From contig NZ_CP072334.1 in the NCBI RefSeq assembly GCF_018127805.1, positions 1,652,001 through 1,716,000 of the forward strand: DNA of 64,000 nucleotides, given 5' to 3'. Numbering within the stretch: position 1 is the first letter of the stretch; the number at the start of each line of letters is the position of its first letter. The position numbers and the translations under genes were made by a program. This stretch comes from Prevotella sp. oral taxon 475. Lineage in GTDB: Bacteria > Bacteroidota > Bacteroidia > Bacteroidales > Bacteroidaceae. The notes beneath the pieces are model-generated. The model searched no databases. It had not been told where the DNA came from and saw only the letters and a list, made by a program, of their open reading frames with translations. Positions 34,593 through 43,799 of the stretch are shown here, in pieces.

Positions 34593-35969
34593 ATGGCAAA
34601 AGAAAAAATAGCATACGTCTGCTCCAACTGCGGACAAGAGGCAGCCAAATGGATTGGCAAATGTCCGAACTGCGGCCAGTGGAACACGTTTAGCGAGATT
34701 CGCATCGCCGCCCATTCGCCGGCAGTCAGCAATCGGGCTTCGCGACTTCAATCTACAGATTCCAACCTCCCGCAACCCATCTCGAAAGTGACGACAAGAG
34801 ACGAACCTCGCATCGACCTACACGACGAGGAGCTGAATCGCGTGCTCGGCGGTGGACTCGTTCCCGGCTCCATCGTCCTCCTGGGCGGCGAACCCGGCAT
34901 CGGCAAAAGCACCCTTGTGCTGCAAACCATCCTGCGAATGCCCGAGCGACGCATCCTCTATGTTAGTGGCGAGGAGAGCACGCCCCAATTAAAGATGCGC
35001 GCCGACCGCATCGAGAAAAACATCTCGGACGAGACGATCGTTCTGTCCGAAAATTCACTCGAACGGATTCTCCACCAAATCGATCTCGTACAGCCCCAGG
35101 TAGTTGTCATCGACTCCATCCAGACCATCCAAACCGAGAGCATCGACAGTTCGCCAGGCAGCATCGTCCAGGTGCGTGAGTGTGCCTCGGCCCTACTCAG
35201 GTTTGCCAAAACATCGTCTGTGCCAGTACTTCTCATCGGCCATATCAACAAAGACGGTGCCCTGGCCGGACCAAAAATTCTCGAACACATCGTCGACACG
35301 GTGCTGCAATTCGAGGGCGATCAGCATTATATGTACCGCATATTGCGGTCTATTAAAAACCGTTTTGGCTCCACTTCCGAACTAGGCATCTACGAAATGC
35401 AGCAAAATGGCCTCCGTCCTGTATCTAATCCCAGCGAACTACTGCTCACTCGCGACCACGAAGGCCTATCGGGCATCGCCATCAGCTGTGCCATCGAGGG
35501 CGTAAGGCCGTTTTTGATGGAAACACAAGCCCTGGTTTCAACCGCCGCCTACGGCACACCGCAACGCAGCACTACGGGTTTCGACCAACGCCGACTCAAT
35601 ATGCTCTTGGCCGTACTCGAAAAACGCGTGGGCTTTCAACTCATACAGAAAGATGTCTTCGTGAACATCGCCGGCGGACTTCGTGTCACCGACCTTGCCA
35701 TGGATCTCAGTATCATCGCCGCCGTGCTGTCGAGCAACGTCGATACGCCCATCGAAAAAGAATGGTGCATGGCTGGCGAGGTGGGATTGAGTGGCGAAGT
35801 ACGCCCCGTCAACCGCATCGAACAGCGCATTGCCGAGGCTGAAAAACTGGGCTTCACCGATATGGTGCTCCCCAAAAACAACATTAGCGGACTGGACACC
35901 TCGCGCTTCAAAATCCATCTCCATCCCGTTCGTAAAGTGGAAGAGGCTCTGCGAATTCTGTTCGGATAA
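34593..35969 (+). CDS. radA: DNA repair protein RadA
   Basis: The 458-residue protein has an N-terminal four-Cys zinc finger (CSNCGQEAAKWIGKCPNCGQW), a RecA-like ATPase with Walker A GGEPGIGKSTL and the RadA-specific KNRFG motif, and a C-terminal Lon-like domain (GVRPFLMETQALVS ... EVGLSGEVRPV). It drives branch migration in recombination intermediates. Complete and typical. It is followed by array E. Confidence 0.97.
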   Translation: MAKEKIAYVCSNCGQEAAKWIGKCPNCGQWNTFSEIRIAAHSPAVSNRASRLQSTDSNLPQPISKVTTRDEPRIDLHDEELNRVLGGGLVPGSIVLLGGEPGIGKSTLVLQTILRMPERRILYVSGEESTPQLKMRADRIEKNISDETIVLSENSLERILHQIDLVQPQVVVIDSIQTIQTESIDSSPGSIVQVRECASALLRFAKTSSVPVLLIGHINKDGALAGPKILEHIVDTVLQFEGDQHYMYRILRSIKNRFGSTSELGIYEMQQNGLRPVSNPSELLLTRDHEGLSGIAISCAIEGVRPFLMETQALVSTAAYGTPQRSTTGFDQRRLNMLLAVLEKRVGFQLIQKDVFVNIAGGLRVTDLAMDLSIIAAVLSSNVDTPIEKEWCMAGEVGLSGEVRPVNRIEQRIAEAEKLGFTDMVLPKNNISGLDTSRFKIHLHPVRKVEEALRILFG

Positions 35970-36029
35970 AACAAAAGATAAGTTCCCTCGGTTGGAGGAG
36001 CGAAAGCTGTTCTGCTTCCTTTTTCGCTT

Positions 36030-36215
36030 TCCACCCCGGGGGAAAGCTCCATCTTTTGCCCGTTCTACGTTTCTCCACCGGGGGAAAGCTCAAACCTTTG
36101 CCCGTTCTGCATTTCTCCCCCGGGGGAAAACTCAATCTTTTGCCCATTCTACGTTTCTCCCCCGGGGGAAAGCCAAATCCTTTGCCTGTTCTACGTTTCT
36201 CCACCGGGGGAAGCC
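36030..36215. repeat. Tandem palindromic array E, five 42-base units
   Basis: TTTCTCCACCGGGGGAAAG-type palindromes have the five-G run at 36038, 36080, 36122, 36164 and 36206, exactly 42 bases apart, one base longer than the other arrays. The spacer is of the type CTCAAACCTTTGCCCGTTCTACG. It lies in the 421-base radA-pgk gap. Confidence 0.95.
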
Positions 36216-36341
36216 AAAATCTTGATAGAAACACCACACAAAAAGGTGCTCTTGATGAAAGAGGTCGCGCAGAGGCTGCATTCCACACTGCTCTCAACGC
36301 AAAAAGCCCCTGATAGACGAACTTTTATCGATTATATTCCG

Positions 36342-36349
36342 TAACTTTG
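36342..36349 (+). promoter_or_regulatory. -7 box for pgk
   Basis: TAACTTTG fits TAnnTTTG and lies 41 bases before the ATG. A TTTT at 36323 is the only -33 candidate and is closer than usual. Confidence 0.5.
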
Positions 36350-36390
36350 TCGTGCTCATTTCAAACATTTAATTCATAACAACAATAAAG

Positions 36391-37641
36391 ATGAAAATCG
36401 AACAATTTAACTTTGCCGGTAAAAAGGCAATCGTACGCGTAGACTTCAACGTCCCCCTGGACGAGAACGGAAACATCACCGACGACACCCGTATTCGCGG
36501 TGCTCTTCCTACTTTGAAGAAGATTTTGGCCGACGGCGGTGCCGTGATCATGATGAGCCACATGGGCAAACCCAAAGGTAAGGTAAACGCGAAGCTGTCG
36601 CTCTCGCAAATCGTCGGTAAGGTGTCAGAGCGTCTGGGCGTGGCTGTAAAATTTGCCGACGATTGTGCCAACGCCGCCGAAGCTGCCGCCAATCTCCAGA
36701 TGGGCGAGGCATTGCTGCTGGAAAATCTGCGTTTCTACGCCGAGGAAGAGGGCAAACCCGTGGGCATCGACAAGGCCGACCCCGCCTACGACGAAGCGAA
36801 GAAGGAGATGAAGGCCAAACAGAAGGACTTTGCTAAAAAGCTGGCCTCATATGCCGATGTATATGTGAACGACGCCTTCGGTACAGCTCACCGCCGCCAT
36901 GCTTCAACTGCTGTCATTGCCGACTACTTCGATGCCGACTCGAAGATGCTGGGTTACTTGATGGAAAAAGAGGTGACTGCTATCGACAACGTGCTCAAAA
37001 ACGCTCAACATCCCTTCACCGCTATTATCGGTGGTTCGAAAGTAAGCTCTAAGTTGGCTGTTATCAAAAACTTGCTCGACAAGGTAGACAACCTCATCAT
37101 CGGTGGCGGAATGGGCTATACCTTCGTGAAAGCACAGGGCGGAAAGATTGGTGACTCGCTGCACGAGGACGATTTGATGCCCGAAGCACTGAATGTTATG
37201 GCTGCAGCAAAGGAAAAAGGTGTTAACCTAAGCCTATCTGTAGCCACGGTAGCAGCCGATAAGTTTGACAATAACGCCAACCGTAAGATTGTGCCCATCG
37301 ACCAAATACCCGACGGATGGGAAGGTATGGACGCCTCGGAAGAGTCGCTGGAGATTTGGAAGAAAGTCATTCTCAACTCTAAGACCATTCTTTGGAACGG
37401 TCCTGTTGGCGTGTTCGAGTTTGAGAACTTTGCTCACGGCACAGGCGAAATTGCCAAGTACGTGGCACAAGCAACGCAAGAAAACGGTGCATACTCGCTT
37501 GTAGGCGGTGGCGATTCGGTTGCTGCTGTAAACAAGTTCGGACTTGCCGACAAGGTTTCTTACGTTTCTACGGGTGGTGGAGCTATGCTCGAAGCCATCG
37601 AAGGGAAAGTTCTACCTGGCGTTGCAGCCATCGAAGGATAA
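36391..37641 (+). CDS. pgk: Phosphoglycerate kinase
   Basis: The 416-residue enzyme transfers phosphate between 1,3-bisphosphoglycerate and ADP. Visible features are [33 protein letters not shown], the substrate arginine/His region [18 protein letters not shown], and the nucleotide loop [13 protein letters not shown]. Codon use is less biased to rare A/T ends than the flanks, consistent with high expression. Confidence 0.98.
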   Translation: MKIEQFNFAGKKAIVRVDFNVPLDENGNITDDTRIRGALPTLKKILADGGAVIMMSHMGKPKGKVNAKLSLSQIVGKVSERLGVAVKFADDCANAAEAAANLQMGEALLLENLRFYAEEEGKPVGIDKADPAYDEAKKEMKAKQKDFAKKLASYADVYVNDAFGTAHRRHASTAVIADYFDADSKMLGYLMEKEVTAIDNVLKNAQHPFTAIIGGSKVSSKLAVIKNLLDKVDNLIIGGGMGYTFVKAQGGKIGDSLHEDDLMPEALNVMAAAKEKGVNLSLSVATVAADKFDNNANRKIVPIDQIPDGWEGMDASEESLEIWKKVILNSKTILWNGPVGVFEFENFAHGTGEIAKYVAQATQENGAYSLVGGGDSVAAVNKFGLADKVSYVSTGGGAMLEAIEGKVLPGVAAIEG

Positions 37642-37724
37642 GCAAAATTGATAACCTCTAAGAACATCGGCAAAGTCAATATCTCGTATATTGTACTTTG
37701 TCGATTTCTTTTACTCCACCTAAC

Positions 37725-38957
37725 ATGCGCACCATCTTTATTTTCCTTCTACTGATTTCGCTGGGAACCCGGGCGCAACGCCATCGTATTCTCACTCCAC
37801 GCATCGCCACGCTACAGGTTGTGGCCGGAATCGATTGGCTCTCTCCACCCGTTATTCGTCTGAACGACAACGTACCGATCAACATTTCGTTCGACGATCT
37901 CACACACGAATACCATCGCTATGCCTATAAAGTAGAGCACTGCAACGCTGACTGGAGTCTTTCGAAAGAACTTTTCACCAGCGACTATATCGACGGATTC
38001 GACAACGACCACCTCATCGAGGACATCCAAGAGTCTATCAACACCGATGTGCTCTATACCCATTATCGTTTCCAGATTCCCAACAGTAGCTGTCGACTGA
38101 AGATGAGCGGCAACTATCGTGTCACTATCTACGATGCCAACAACGAGGATCAACCCGTGGCTGAATGTTTCTTCATGGTCGTAGAACCGATCATGGGCGT
38201 GACTCTCAATGTTATCTCCAACACCGACCGCGACATCAATGGCCGGCACCAACAGGTAGAGATGAAAGTAAACTACGGCGGTATTAAAATCTTCGACGTA
38301 AACAGTCAGATTCATACCGCAGTGCTACAAAACGGACGATGGGACAATGCCGTGCTCAATCCCCAACCACAATACACCACAACCGACGGACTGCAATGGC
38401 TGCACAACCGTGACTTGATTTTCACTGCAGGAAACGAATATCGCAAATTCGAACTCCTCAGCCTCAACCACACCTCCATGGGCGTGGAACGGATTCACTG
38501 GGATGGCACCATGTATCAGGCCTATCTCTGGCCCGATGAACCTCGCCGCAGCTACATCTACGATGAGGATGCCAACGGTGCTTTCTATATTCGCAACAGC
38601 GACAACATCGAAAATAACCACACTTCTCATTATCTCAACGTGCACTTCACCCTAAAAGCACCACGACAAAACGGGGAAGTCTACCTCAACGGCGCATGGA
38701 CAAACGATCTCTTCGAACCTCCCTACAGAATGGAGTACGACGACATCCACCAGTGCTACAAGGCCTCTCTGTTGCTCAAACAAGGCTATTATTCCTACCA
38801 ATACGTATTACAACAGCCCGACGGATCATCCACTTACGTTTCTTCAGAAGGCTCATTTTTCCCCACCGAAAATCGCTATCAAGCTCTGATTTACTTCCGA
38901 AAACAAGGCGAACGTGCCGATCGGCTCGTGGGTTACCAGCAAGTGCGCTATCCATAG
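37725..38957 (+). CDS. DUF5103, type IX secretion plug-domain protein
   Basis: The 410-residue protein is started at MRTIFIFLLLISLGTRAQ, a signal peptide. The mature part has repeated beta sandwiches (LQVVAGIDWLSPPVIRLNDNVPINISFDDLTHEYHRYAYKVEHC; PNSSCRLKMSGNYRVTIYDANNEDQPVAECFFMVVEP) and a late GYYSYQYVLQQPDGSS segment. This fits DUF5103, known as the plug that closes the SprA translocon of the type IX system on the periplasmic side. The family link is from memory of these motifs; no other T9SS gene is adjacent. Confidence 0.8.
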   Translation: MRTIFIFLLLISLGTRAQRHRILTPRIATLQVVAGIDWLSPPVIRLNDNVPINISFDDLTHEYHRYAYKVEHCNADWSLSKELFTSDYIDGFDNDHLIEDIQESINTDVLYTHYRFQIPNSSCRLKMSGNYRVTIYDANNEDQPVAECFFMVVEPIMGVTLNVISNTDRDINGRHQQVEMKVNYGGIKIFDVNSQIHTAVLQNGRWDNAVLNPQPQYTTTDGLQWLHNRDLIFTAGNEYRKFELLSLNHTSMGVERIHWDGTMYQAYLWPDEPRRSYIYDEDANGAFYIRNSDNIENNHTSHYLNVHFTLKAPRQNGEVYLNGAWTNDLFEPPYRMEYDDIHQCYKASLLLKQGYYSYQYVLQQPDGSSTYVSSEGSFFPTENRYQALIYFRKQGERADRLVGYQQVRYP

Positions 38958-39334
38958 CTTTTCAGATATCTTCAACCCACTGAAAAAATCATCCTGTCTC
39001 CCTCATATCATAAAGGGTGAAAAGGTCGATGGCGCAAGCCATTTCTCACCTTTTCACCCTTTACTTTTAATATAAATCGACACCTATCGCACGAAAATCA
39101 TCCCCCTGCAGCCTCTTCAATGTATAAAAACAGGGTAAGAATCAGCCCTAATACTATCATAAGACAACATGATTCAGTCAAATAATTGCCGGTAGCACCC
39201 ATCTATTTTATTTTCCTTATCCATCTATCGAAACGGTCAAATAGAGTCAAGAAAAAGTCAATACAGCGGAGAACTCGCCCTAGAAAAGTCGATAGATAAC
39301 GGCCAAATAGGATAAAGGAAGTGTCAATGCACCT
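38958..39334. other. Gene-free stretch with one large hairpin
   Basis: AAAGGGTGAAAAGGT (39012-39026) pairs with ACCTTTTCACCCTTT (39048-39062) around a 21-base loop, followed by ACTTTTAA. This is probably a terminator for the DUF5103 gene and perhaps also for the convergent XRE gene. I see nothing else recognisable in the stretch. Confidence 0.6.
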
Positions 39335-39844
39335 CTATTTACGTTCCGGATAGAACGATTCCCAAGTCTGATCGTCATAAAAGAGGCGAATTTCGGTGAC
39401 ACGTCGCTGCGGTTTCTCAATCACTTTGACGGCAACTGCCTCTGGCGTACGGGAGAGATAGTCTGCTTTCGGCACATTTCTCTCGATAGGCACGGTCTCT
39501 TGTCTCGCCTGCAACGATCCGTTATCCATCTCAGCAAAAAGCGATGGAGTGGAAACGGGGGAAGAGAAGTCGAGTTGTGGTTCTCCTGAAGTAGAAGGGT
39601 AGGTAGACGTTTCGGCAGTAGAACGTTCCGAACCGTCCACATACATTTCTCCCTTTCCAAACATCAGCCAATCGGTAGAAATCTTCGGAATCTTATTTTT
39701 AATAGCTTCAACAATGTTGATTGTAGGTTTGGTTCTACCATTAAAGATACTACTGAGTGACGCCGGAGACATTCCGATGGATTGTGCAAAGGTTTGTTGA
39801 GTCATGTGTTGACTCTCCATAATCCGTCTGATTCTATCTTTCAT
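39335..39844 (-). CDS. XRE-family helix-turn-helix regulator
   Basis: The 169-residue protein is started at MKDRIRRIMESQHMTQQTFAQ. The Cro/CI-type domain fills residues 1-65 (MTQQTFAQSIGMSPASLSSIFNGRTKPTINIVEAI), followed by a Ser/Thr/Pro-rich linker and a short conserved-looking end (EIRLFYDDQTWESFYPERK). Its own promoter is upstream. An inverted repeat ATTTACAATCGTAAAT (39979-39994) could be an operator. Proteins of this layout occur as single genes in Bacteroidales; target unknown. Confidence 0.85.
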   Translation of the reverse strand: MKDRIRRIMESQHMTQQTFAQSIGMSPASLSSIFNGRTKPTINIVEAIKNKIPKISTDWLMFGKGEMYVDGSERSTAETSTYPSTSGEPQLDFSSPVSTPSLFAEMDNGSLQARQETVPIERNVPKADYLSRTPEAVAVKVIEKPQRRVTEIRLFYDDQTWESFYPERK

Positions 39845-39896
39845 AAGCTTGCAGATAAGCGATTGGCCCCAAAATAGGCATTTTTTATTGCGTTTA

Positions 39897-39928
39897 CAAA
39901 GGTAAAGCAAAAATTTAAGGTATACAAA
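39897..39928 (-). promoter_or_regulatory. Promoter of XRE regulator gene
   Basis: Minus-strand TTTG (39928-39925) and TACCTTTG (39904-39897), exactly 20 bases apart. Confidence 0.85.
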
Positions 39929-40880
39929 TATGTAACGAGTAATTTAGTATTCAAAAGTAAACATTTAGAAATCTGTTTATTTACAATCGTAAATCCACAC
40001 AATAACACTTATACTTTAGATTTACAAACCTATATTTACATCTTTATTTTGCAACTTAACAAACATTGAACGAATAACGATTATCTGTTGATATATAACG
40101 GTTTATATCATCGCATAAAGCAAATATCGCACGATATTCACTGATTTGGCTCTCTAAACCTGATTAATAGCAATGAGATAGATGAAAGAAACTATATATA
40201 CGACTGATATACAATAAATTATCCGATATTTACTTGAAAAGAATATGTATCTCTATAGGTTTCGACTCTTGAATATTTAGGTTTCGATATTTAGGTATTT
40301 AAGATTTAAAATCATGTATATAACAACAAATATAAACACAAAATGCTTTCTTGTTTATTGACGTGTTTAGATTTGCAAATCAAAACACACACCGCAAACG
40401 TATAAATAAAAGTTAACTGTAAATATTCGATGGGTTGGAGCATACTATTTTCTCAAGACTCGCGTATTCTGAAACGTAGGTCTGGAAGCTTGAAAATACG
40501 CGAGTATTGGAGAGGTAAAAATGGGCTAACTCCTAAGACTATAAGAGAGTTAACCTCGAAAAAGAGCGTCAGAAAAACACTTCATTCAGAGAAAAACAAG
40601 AGTAAAAATAGGGCTATTTTGTGAAAAAAGAGGAGGAGAGACCTTCAAATCGGACGGCCTATCAAGAACAAATAGGACATTCTTGGCAAACTTTTTCCTA
40701 CCACAAACCATCAAACCTGATAGTCAAAAAGAAGAGCACAAGAATATCTCAATGCTACATAAGGAAAAGAAAGGATTCTATGATGAATGCAAATTCGGGA
40801 TAAACCAAACTACATAGTGGTTGTTGCACTCCTGAACACTCCTATCATCCGATGATCAAAAAGAGGAACCGAAAAACGCC
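39929..40880. other. AT-rich gene-free stretch with inverted repeats
   Basis: About 500 bases (39905-40430) are far more AT-rich than the flanks and contain repeated TTTAC/GTAAA words, including ATTTACAATCGTAAAT. Beyond, ACTCGCGTATT (40458-40468) pairs with AATACGCGAGT (40495-40505), and TAACTC/GAGTTA follow at about 40527 and 40547. Short open frames at 40430-40803 have biased Lys/Ser/Arg composition and no recognisable features. No RNA gene is recognised. Confidence 0.5.
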
Positions 40881-41909
40881 TTAGTGCAGAATAAAGAAAA
40901 TTAGTTCCTTCATCAAATCGCCAACCGACGTATTGGGATTATCCAATCCCTTACTTTTGGCATCTATCTCTCTAAGCTTATGAATAATGTGCATCGTCTT
41001 CGTGGCCGGATAGTTTCTCATTCCGATGAGATAGTCTTTCACACCCCACACCGATTTCAGGTCGAGAAACTTCGCAACCTCCGCCTCATTATTTTTATGG
41101 GGTGCATAATAAGCAATCATCAGATTTTGAAAATAGCTGAACAACAGCGGCAGAAATGCGAAGATAGATCCCGCCTTAGGATTCTTCTCGAAGTATTGTA
41201 TAATCTGATTGGCCTTGAACACATTCCGATTGACGATGGCATCGCGAAGTTCAAAACCATTAAACTCTTTGCTCACCCCTATCTGTTGCTCTACCACGTC
41301 GGGTGTAATGAGCAGATTGTTCTCGGGCAACGAGATCAGGACCTTATCCAGTTCGGAGGTCAAGCGGTTGAGATCGGATCCAATATGTTCAGCGATCAAC
41401 ACGGCCGATTTATCGTCGATGCTTGCCTTTTGCAAGCTGAGATAGCCCTTGATGAAAGCAGGCAGTTCGTAATCACGTTTTTTCTTACTCTCGAACACCA
41501 CCCCCACCGCTTCGGCCTTTGCCAAAATCTTCTTTCTCCGGTCGATGGTTCCGTTCTTATAGCAAACCACCAAGATGGTGGTAGCCACAGGATGGTCGAG
41601 ATATTTATCCAAAGCATCGAGTGAGCGCATGGCCTGTGCTTCTTTCACTATCACCAATCGATATTCGGCCATCATGGGATAGCCCTTACAAAGGTCTGCC
41701 ACCTGTACGGCATTCGTATCTGCCCCGAAGAGAACCGACTGATTAAAGTCGCGCTCCTCGGGCTTCAGCACCGTTTCTTCGATCAGATGAGAGATGCGAT
41801 CGATATAATAAGCCTCCTCACCCATCAGGATATAAACAGGCGAAAAGCGGCGTGCCTTGATGTCGCGCAGGATAGAATCGGCCCCTAATGCAGGTCTTTT
41901 TTCTGCCAT
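40881..41909 (-). CDS. holA: DNA polymerase III subunit delta
   Basis: The 342-residue protein is started at MAEKRPALGADSILRDIKARRFSPVYILMGEEAYYIDRI, the usual HolA N-terminus with PVYILMGEE. LPAFIKGYLSLQKASIDDKSAVLIAEHIGSDLNRLTSELDKVLI is the lid-domain signature. It is the clamp-loader wrench that opens the sliding clamp. Divergent from the HSDR_N gene, a pairing I know from other Bacteroidales. Confidence 0.95.
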   Translation of the reverse strand: MAEKRPALGADSILRDIKARRFSPVYILMGEEAYYIDRISHLIEETVLKPEERDFNQSVLFGADTNAVQVADLCKGYPMMAEYRLVIVKEAQAMRSLDALDKYLDHPVATTILVVCYKNGTIDRRKKILAKAEAVGVVFESKKKRDYELPAFIKGYLSLQKASIDDKSAVLIAEHIGSDLNRLTSELDKVLISLPENNLLITPDVVEQQIGVSKEFNGFELRDAIVNRNVFKANQIIQYFEKNPKAGSIFAFLPLLFSYFQNLMIAYYAPHKNNEAEVAKFLDLKSVWGVKDYLIGMRNYPATKTMHIIHKLREIDAKSKGLDNPNTSVGDLMKELIFFILH

Positions 41910-42082
41910 GAATGCTTGATTGGTTGCGTGTTGGGTGTTGAAGTTGTCGTGAAAACGCAACTATCGCCCGACATTTTTTCGTAACTTTGCACAAGAGAGT
42001 GAGCCAAACGGCACTTCATCGATTTGTTTTTGTTGCGTTTGCCTGCACTTTCATCGTACTTCAACATTGCAAAGATAACAAA

Positions 42083-42532
42083 ATGTATTCACTAAACCTA
42101 CCTTCCTATCCAATAAAAGTGTCCGGCACAAAGACACATCCCACCGTCTTCGATCCCCTCCGCAGCAAATACGTTGCTCTGACTCCGGAAGAGTGGGTGC
42201 GGCAACACTTCGTGCATTTTCTCATTCACCACAAGGGATATCCCCGCCTATTGATGGCCAACGAGGTGCCGCTGAGCATCGGAGACAAGCATCTTCGGGC
42301 CGACAGTGTGTTGTATGACAGCGAGTTGAAGCCACGAATGATTATCGAATACAAGGCCCCGAGCATTGCGCTCTCCCAAAAAGTATTCGACCAGATTACA
42401 GTTTACAATATGCTTTTGCACGTAGATTATCTCATCGTGAGCAACGGAAGGCAACACATTTGCTGCAAGATGGATTACCAGAACAACAGTTACTCCTTTC
42501 TCGAAGACGTGCCTCCCTACAGCGAGATATAG
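42083..42532 (+). CDS. HsdR N-terminal-like nuclease-fold protein
   Basis: The 149-residue protein is started at MYSLNLPSYPIKV. It matches the HSDR_N_2 domain: VRQHFVHFLIHHKGYPRLLMANEVPL, then LRADSVLYD...PRMIIEYKAP, giving the PD-(D/E)xK residues D and ExK. It lacks any helicase or specificity subunit, so it is not a type I restriction enzyme. The family is widely conserved beside holA in this phylum, suggesting a housekeeping DNA role. TAACTTTG at 41982-41989 is a possible -7 element. Confidence 0.8.
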   Translation: MYSLNLPSYPIKVSGTKTHPTVFDPLRSKYVALTPEEWVRQHFVHFLIHHKGYPRLLMANEVPLSIGDKHLRADSVLYDSELKPRMIIEYKAPSIALSQKVFDQITVYNMLLHVDYLIVSNGRQHICCKMDYQNNSYSFLEDVPPYSEI

Positions 42533-42583
42533 CTGTTGGAGGATGAGCCCTTTTTTCTCGCGCGTACATTATATATATAATAG

Positions 42584-43543
42584 ATGAACATCATTGCATT
42601 TATGAAAAGATGGACCCTACCCAGCGGACTCGTCATCGGAGCCGCAGTCTATCTTCTTTTCTCAAGAATCGCCGTCCTACAGCCTGTGGGCGATGCCGTC
42701 GGGCCGTTTTTGGTGAAACTCCTGCCCATTGTTATCTTCATCATGCTCTACCTCACGTTCTGCAAAATCCGGATGGACGACCTGCGTCCACGCATCTGGC
42801 ACTTCCTTCTTCAAGGCATCCGCGTGCTGATGTCGGGCACTCTGGTATTGTTCATCACTCAGACTGCCGAACCAATGACCCGACTTGTACTCGAAGGAGC
42901 TTTCATCTGCGTGATTTGTCCCACAGCGGCGGCGGCTCCTGTCATTACCGAAAAACTCGGCGGAAGCATTGCTTCGCTCACCATCTACACCATTGTTGCC
43001 AACGTGGTGACCTCTATCATCATCCCACTGTTCTTCCCGATGATAGAGAAAAGTGCCGAAATCACGTTCTTCACAGCCTTTGTCCTGATTCTTCGGCGCA
43101 TCACTTTCGTATTGATCGTACCCCTTTGCCTGGCCCTTCTCACCCGGAAATTGCGGCCATCCATAGCCGCACGCATCAAAGAGATGAGGAACATTGCCTT
43201 CTATCTTTGGGCTTTCAATCTGGCCATCATCATGGGTCTCACCCTCCGCAACATTCTTTCCACCCATGTTTCCGGCACGATTTTAGCTCTCTTGCTGATA
43301 TTGCCACTCTTCATCGCTCTGCTTCAATTCTCGATTGGCAAGGCCGTGGGACACCGATATGGCGACAGTATTAGTGCCGGACAGGCTCTCGGACAGAAGA
43401 ATACGGTTGTAGGCATTTGGCTCACCATCGCCTTTCTCAACCCCATTGCCTCGATAGCACCCTGCGCTTACGTGGTTTGGCAAAACCTCATCAACGCCTG
43501 GCAGCTATGGTATAAACAGAAATACGGTGCACTGAGATGGTAA
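42584..43543 (+). CDS. Bile acid:sodium symporter family transporter
   Basis: The 319-residue protein has about nine or ten hydrophobic segments (LVIGAAVYLLF, LLPIVIFIMLYLTF, ASLTIYTIVANVVTSIIIPLFF, and others). VICPTAAAAPVITEKLGG and ALGQKNTVVGIWLTIAFLNP resemble the two crossing regions of the BASS/AEC-like fold, with Asn and Gln ligands. It should move a small organic anion across the inner membrane, probably with sodium; the substrate is unknown. Met7 is an alternative start. Confidence 0.75.
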   Translation: MNIIAFMKRWTLPSGLVIGAAVYLLFSRIAVLQPVGDAVGPFLVKLLPIVIFIMLYLTFCKIRMDDLRPRIWHFLLQGIRVLMSGTLVLFITQTAEPMTRLVLEGAFICVICPTAAAAPVITEKLGGSIASLTIYTIVANVVTSIIIPLFFPMIEKSAEITFFTAFVLILRRITFVLIVPLCLALLTRKLRPSIAARIKEMRNIAFYLWAFNLAIIMGLTLRNILSTHVSGTILALLLILPLFIALLQFSIGKAVGHRYGDSISAGQALGQKNTVVGIWLTIAFLNPIASIAPCAYVVWQNLINAWQLWYKQKYGALRW

Positions 43544-43569
43544 GACCTTTTTCTCGCTCTTCGTCTTAC

Positions 43570-43655
43570 GCGCTAAAAGCTAAGAAAACGACTTGCAAAA
43601 ACTAAGAAAACGCAGTGCAAAAGCTAAGAAAACGCAGTGCAAAAGCTAAGAGATG
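43570..43655. repeat. 22-base AGCT repeats, four copies
   Basis: GCAAAAGCTAAGAAAACG-type units have AGCT (or AACT in copy two) at 43577, 43599, 43622 and 43644, spacing 22-23 bases, in the gap after the symporter gene. Same motif and period as at 19718-19800. Confidence 0.9.
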
Positions 43656-43799
43656 GGAGACAAGTATCGCAAACTATTGATGTACAGGAGTTTCGGACGA
43701 AACAGAGAAAGATGGAACCAGCCGAGAGAACAGCCATTCCGCGGGCTTCCGTTCCATGCTTGAGGTTCTTTCATAATATTCATTTTAATTTAAAACGAT

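Noticed and set aside
35791-36313. Pro/Gly-rich frames across array E on both strands
   Set aside because: A product of the 42-base repeats, since 42 is divisible by three; no gene features.
40430-40803. Two short hypothetical genes in the AT-rich gap
   Set aside because: Lys/Ser/Arg-biased, no homologous motif, and overlapping inverted repeats; not convincing as coding.
42083-42532. Type I restriction system at the HSDR_N gene
   Set aside because: No HsdM, HsdS or helicase part is present; the product is a 149-residue lone domain beside holA.
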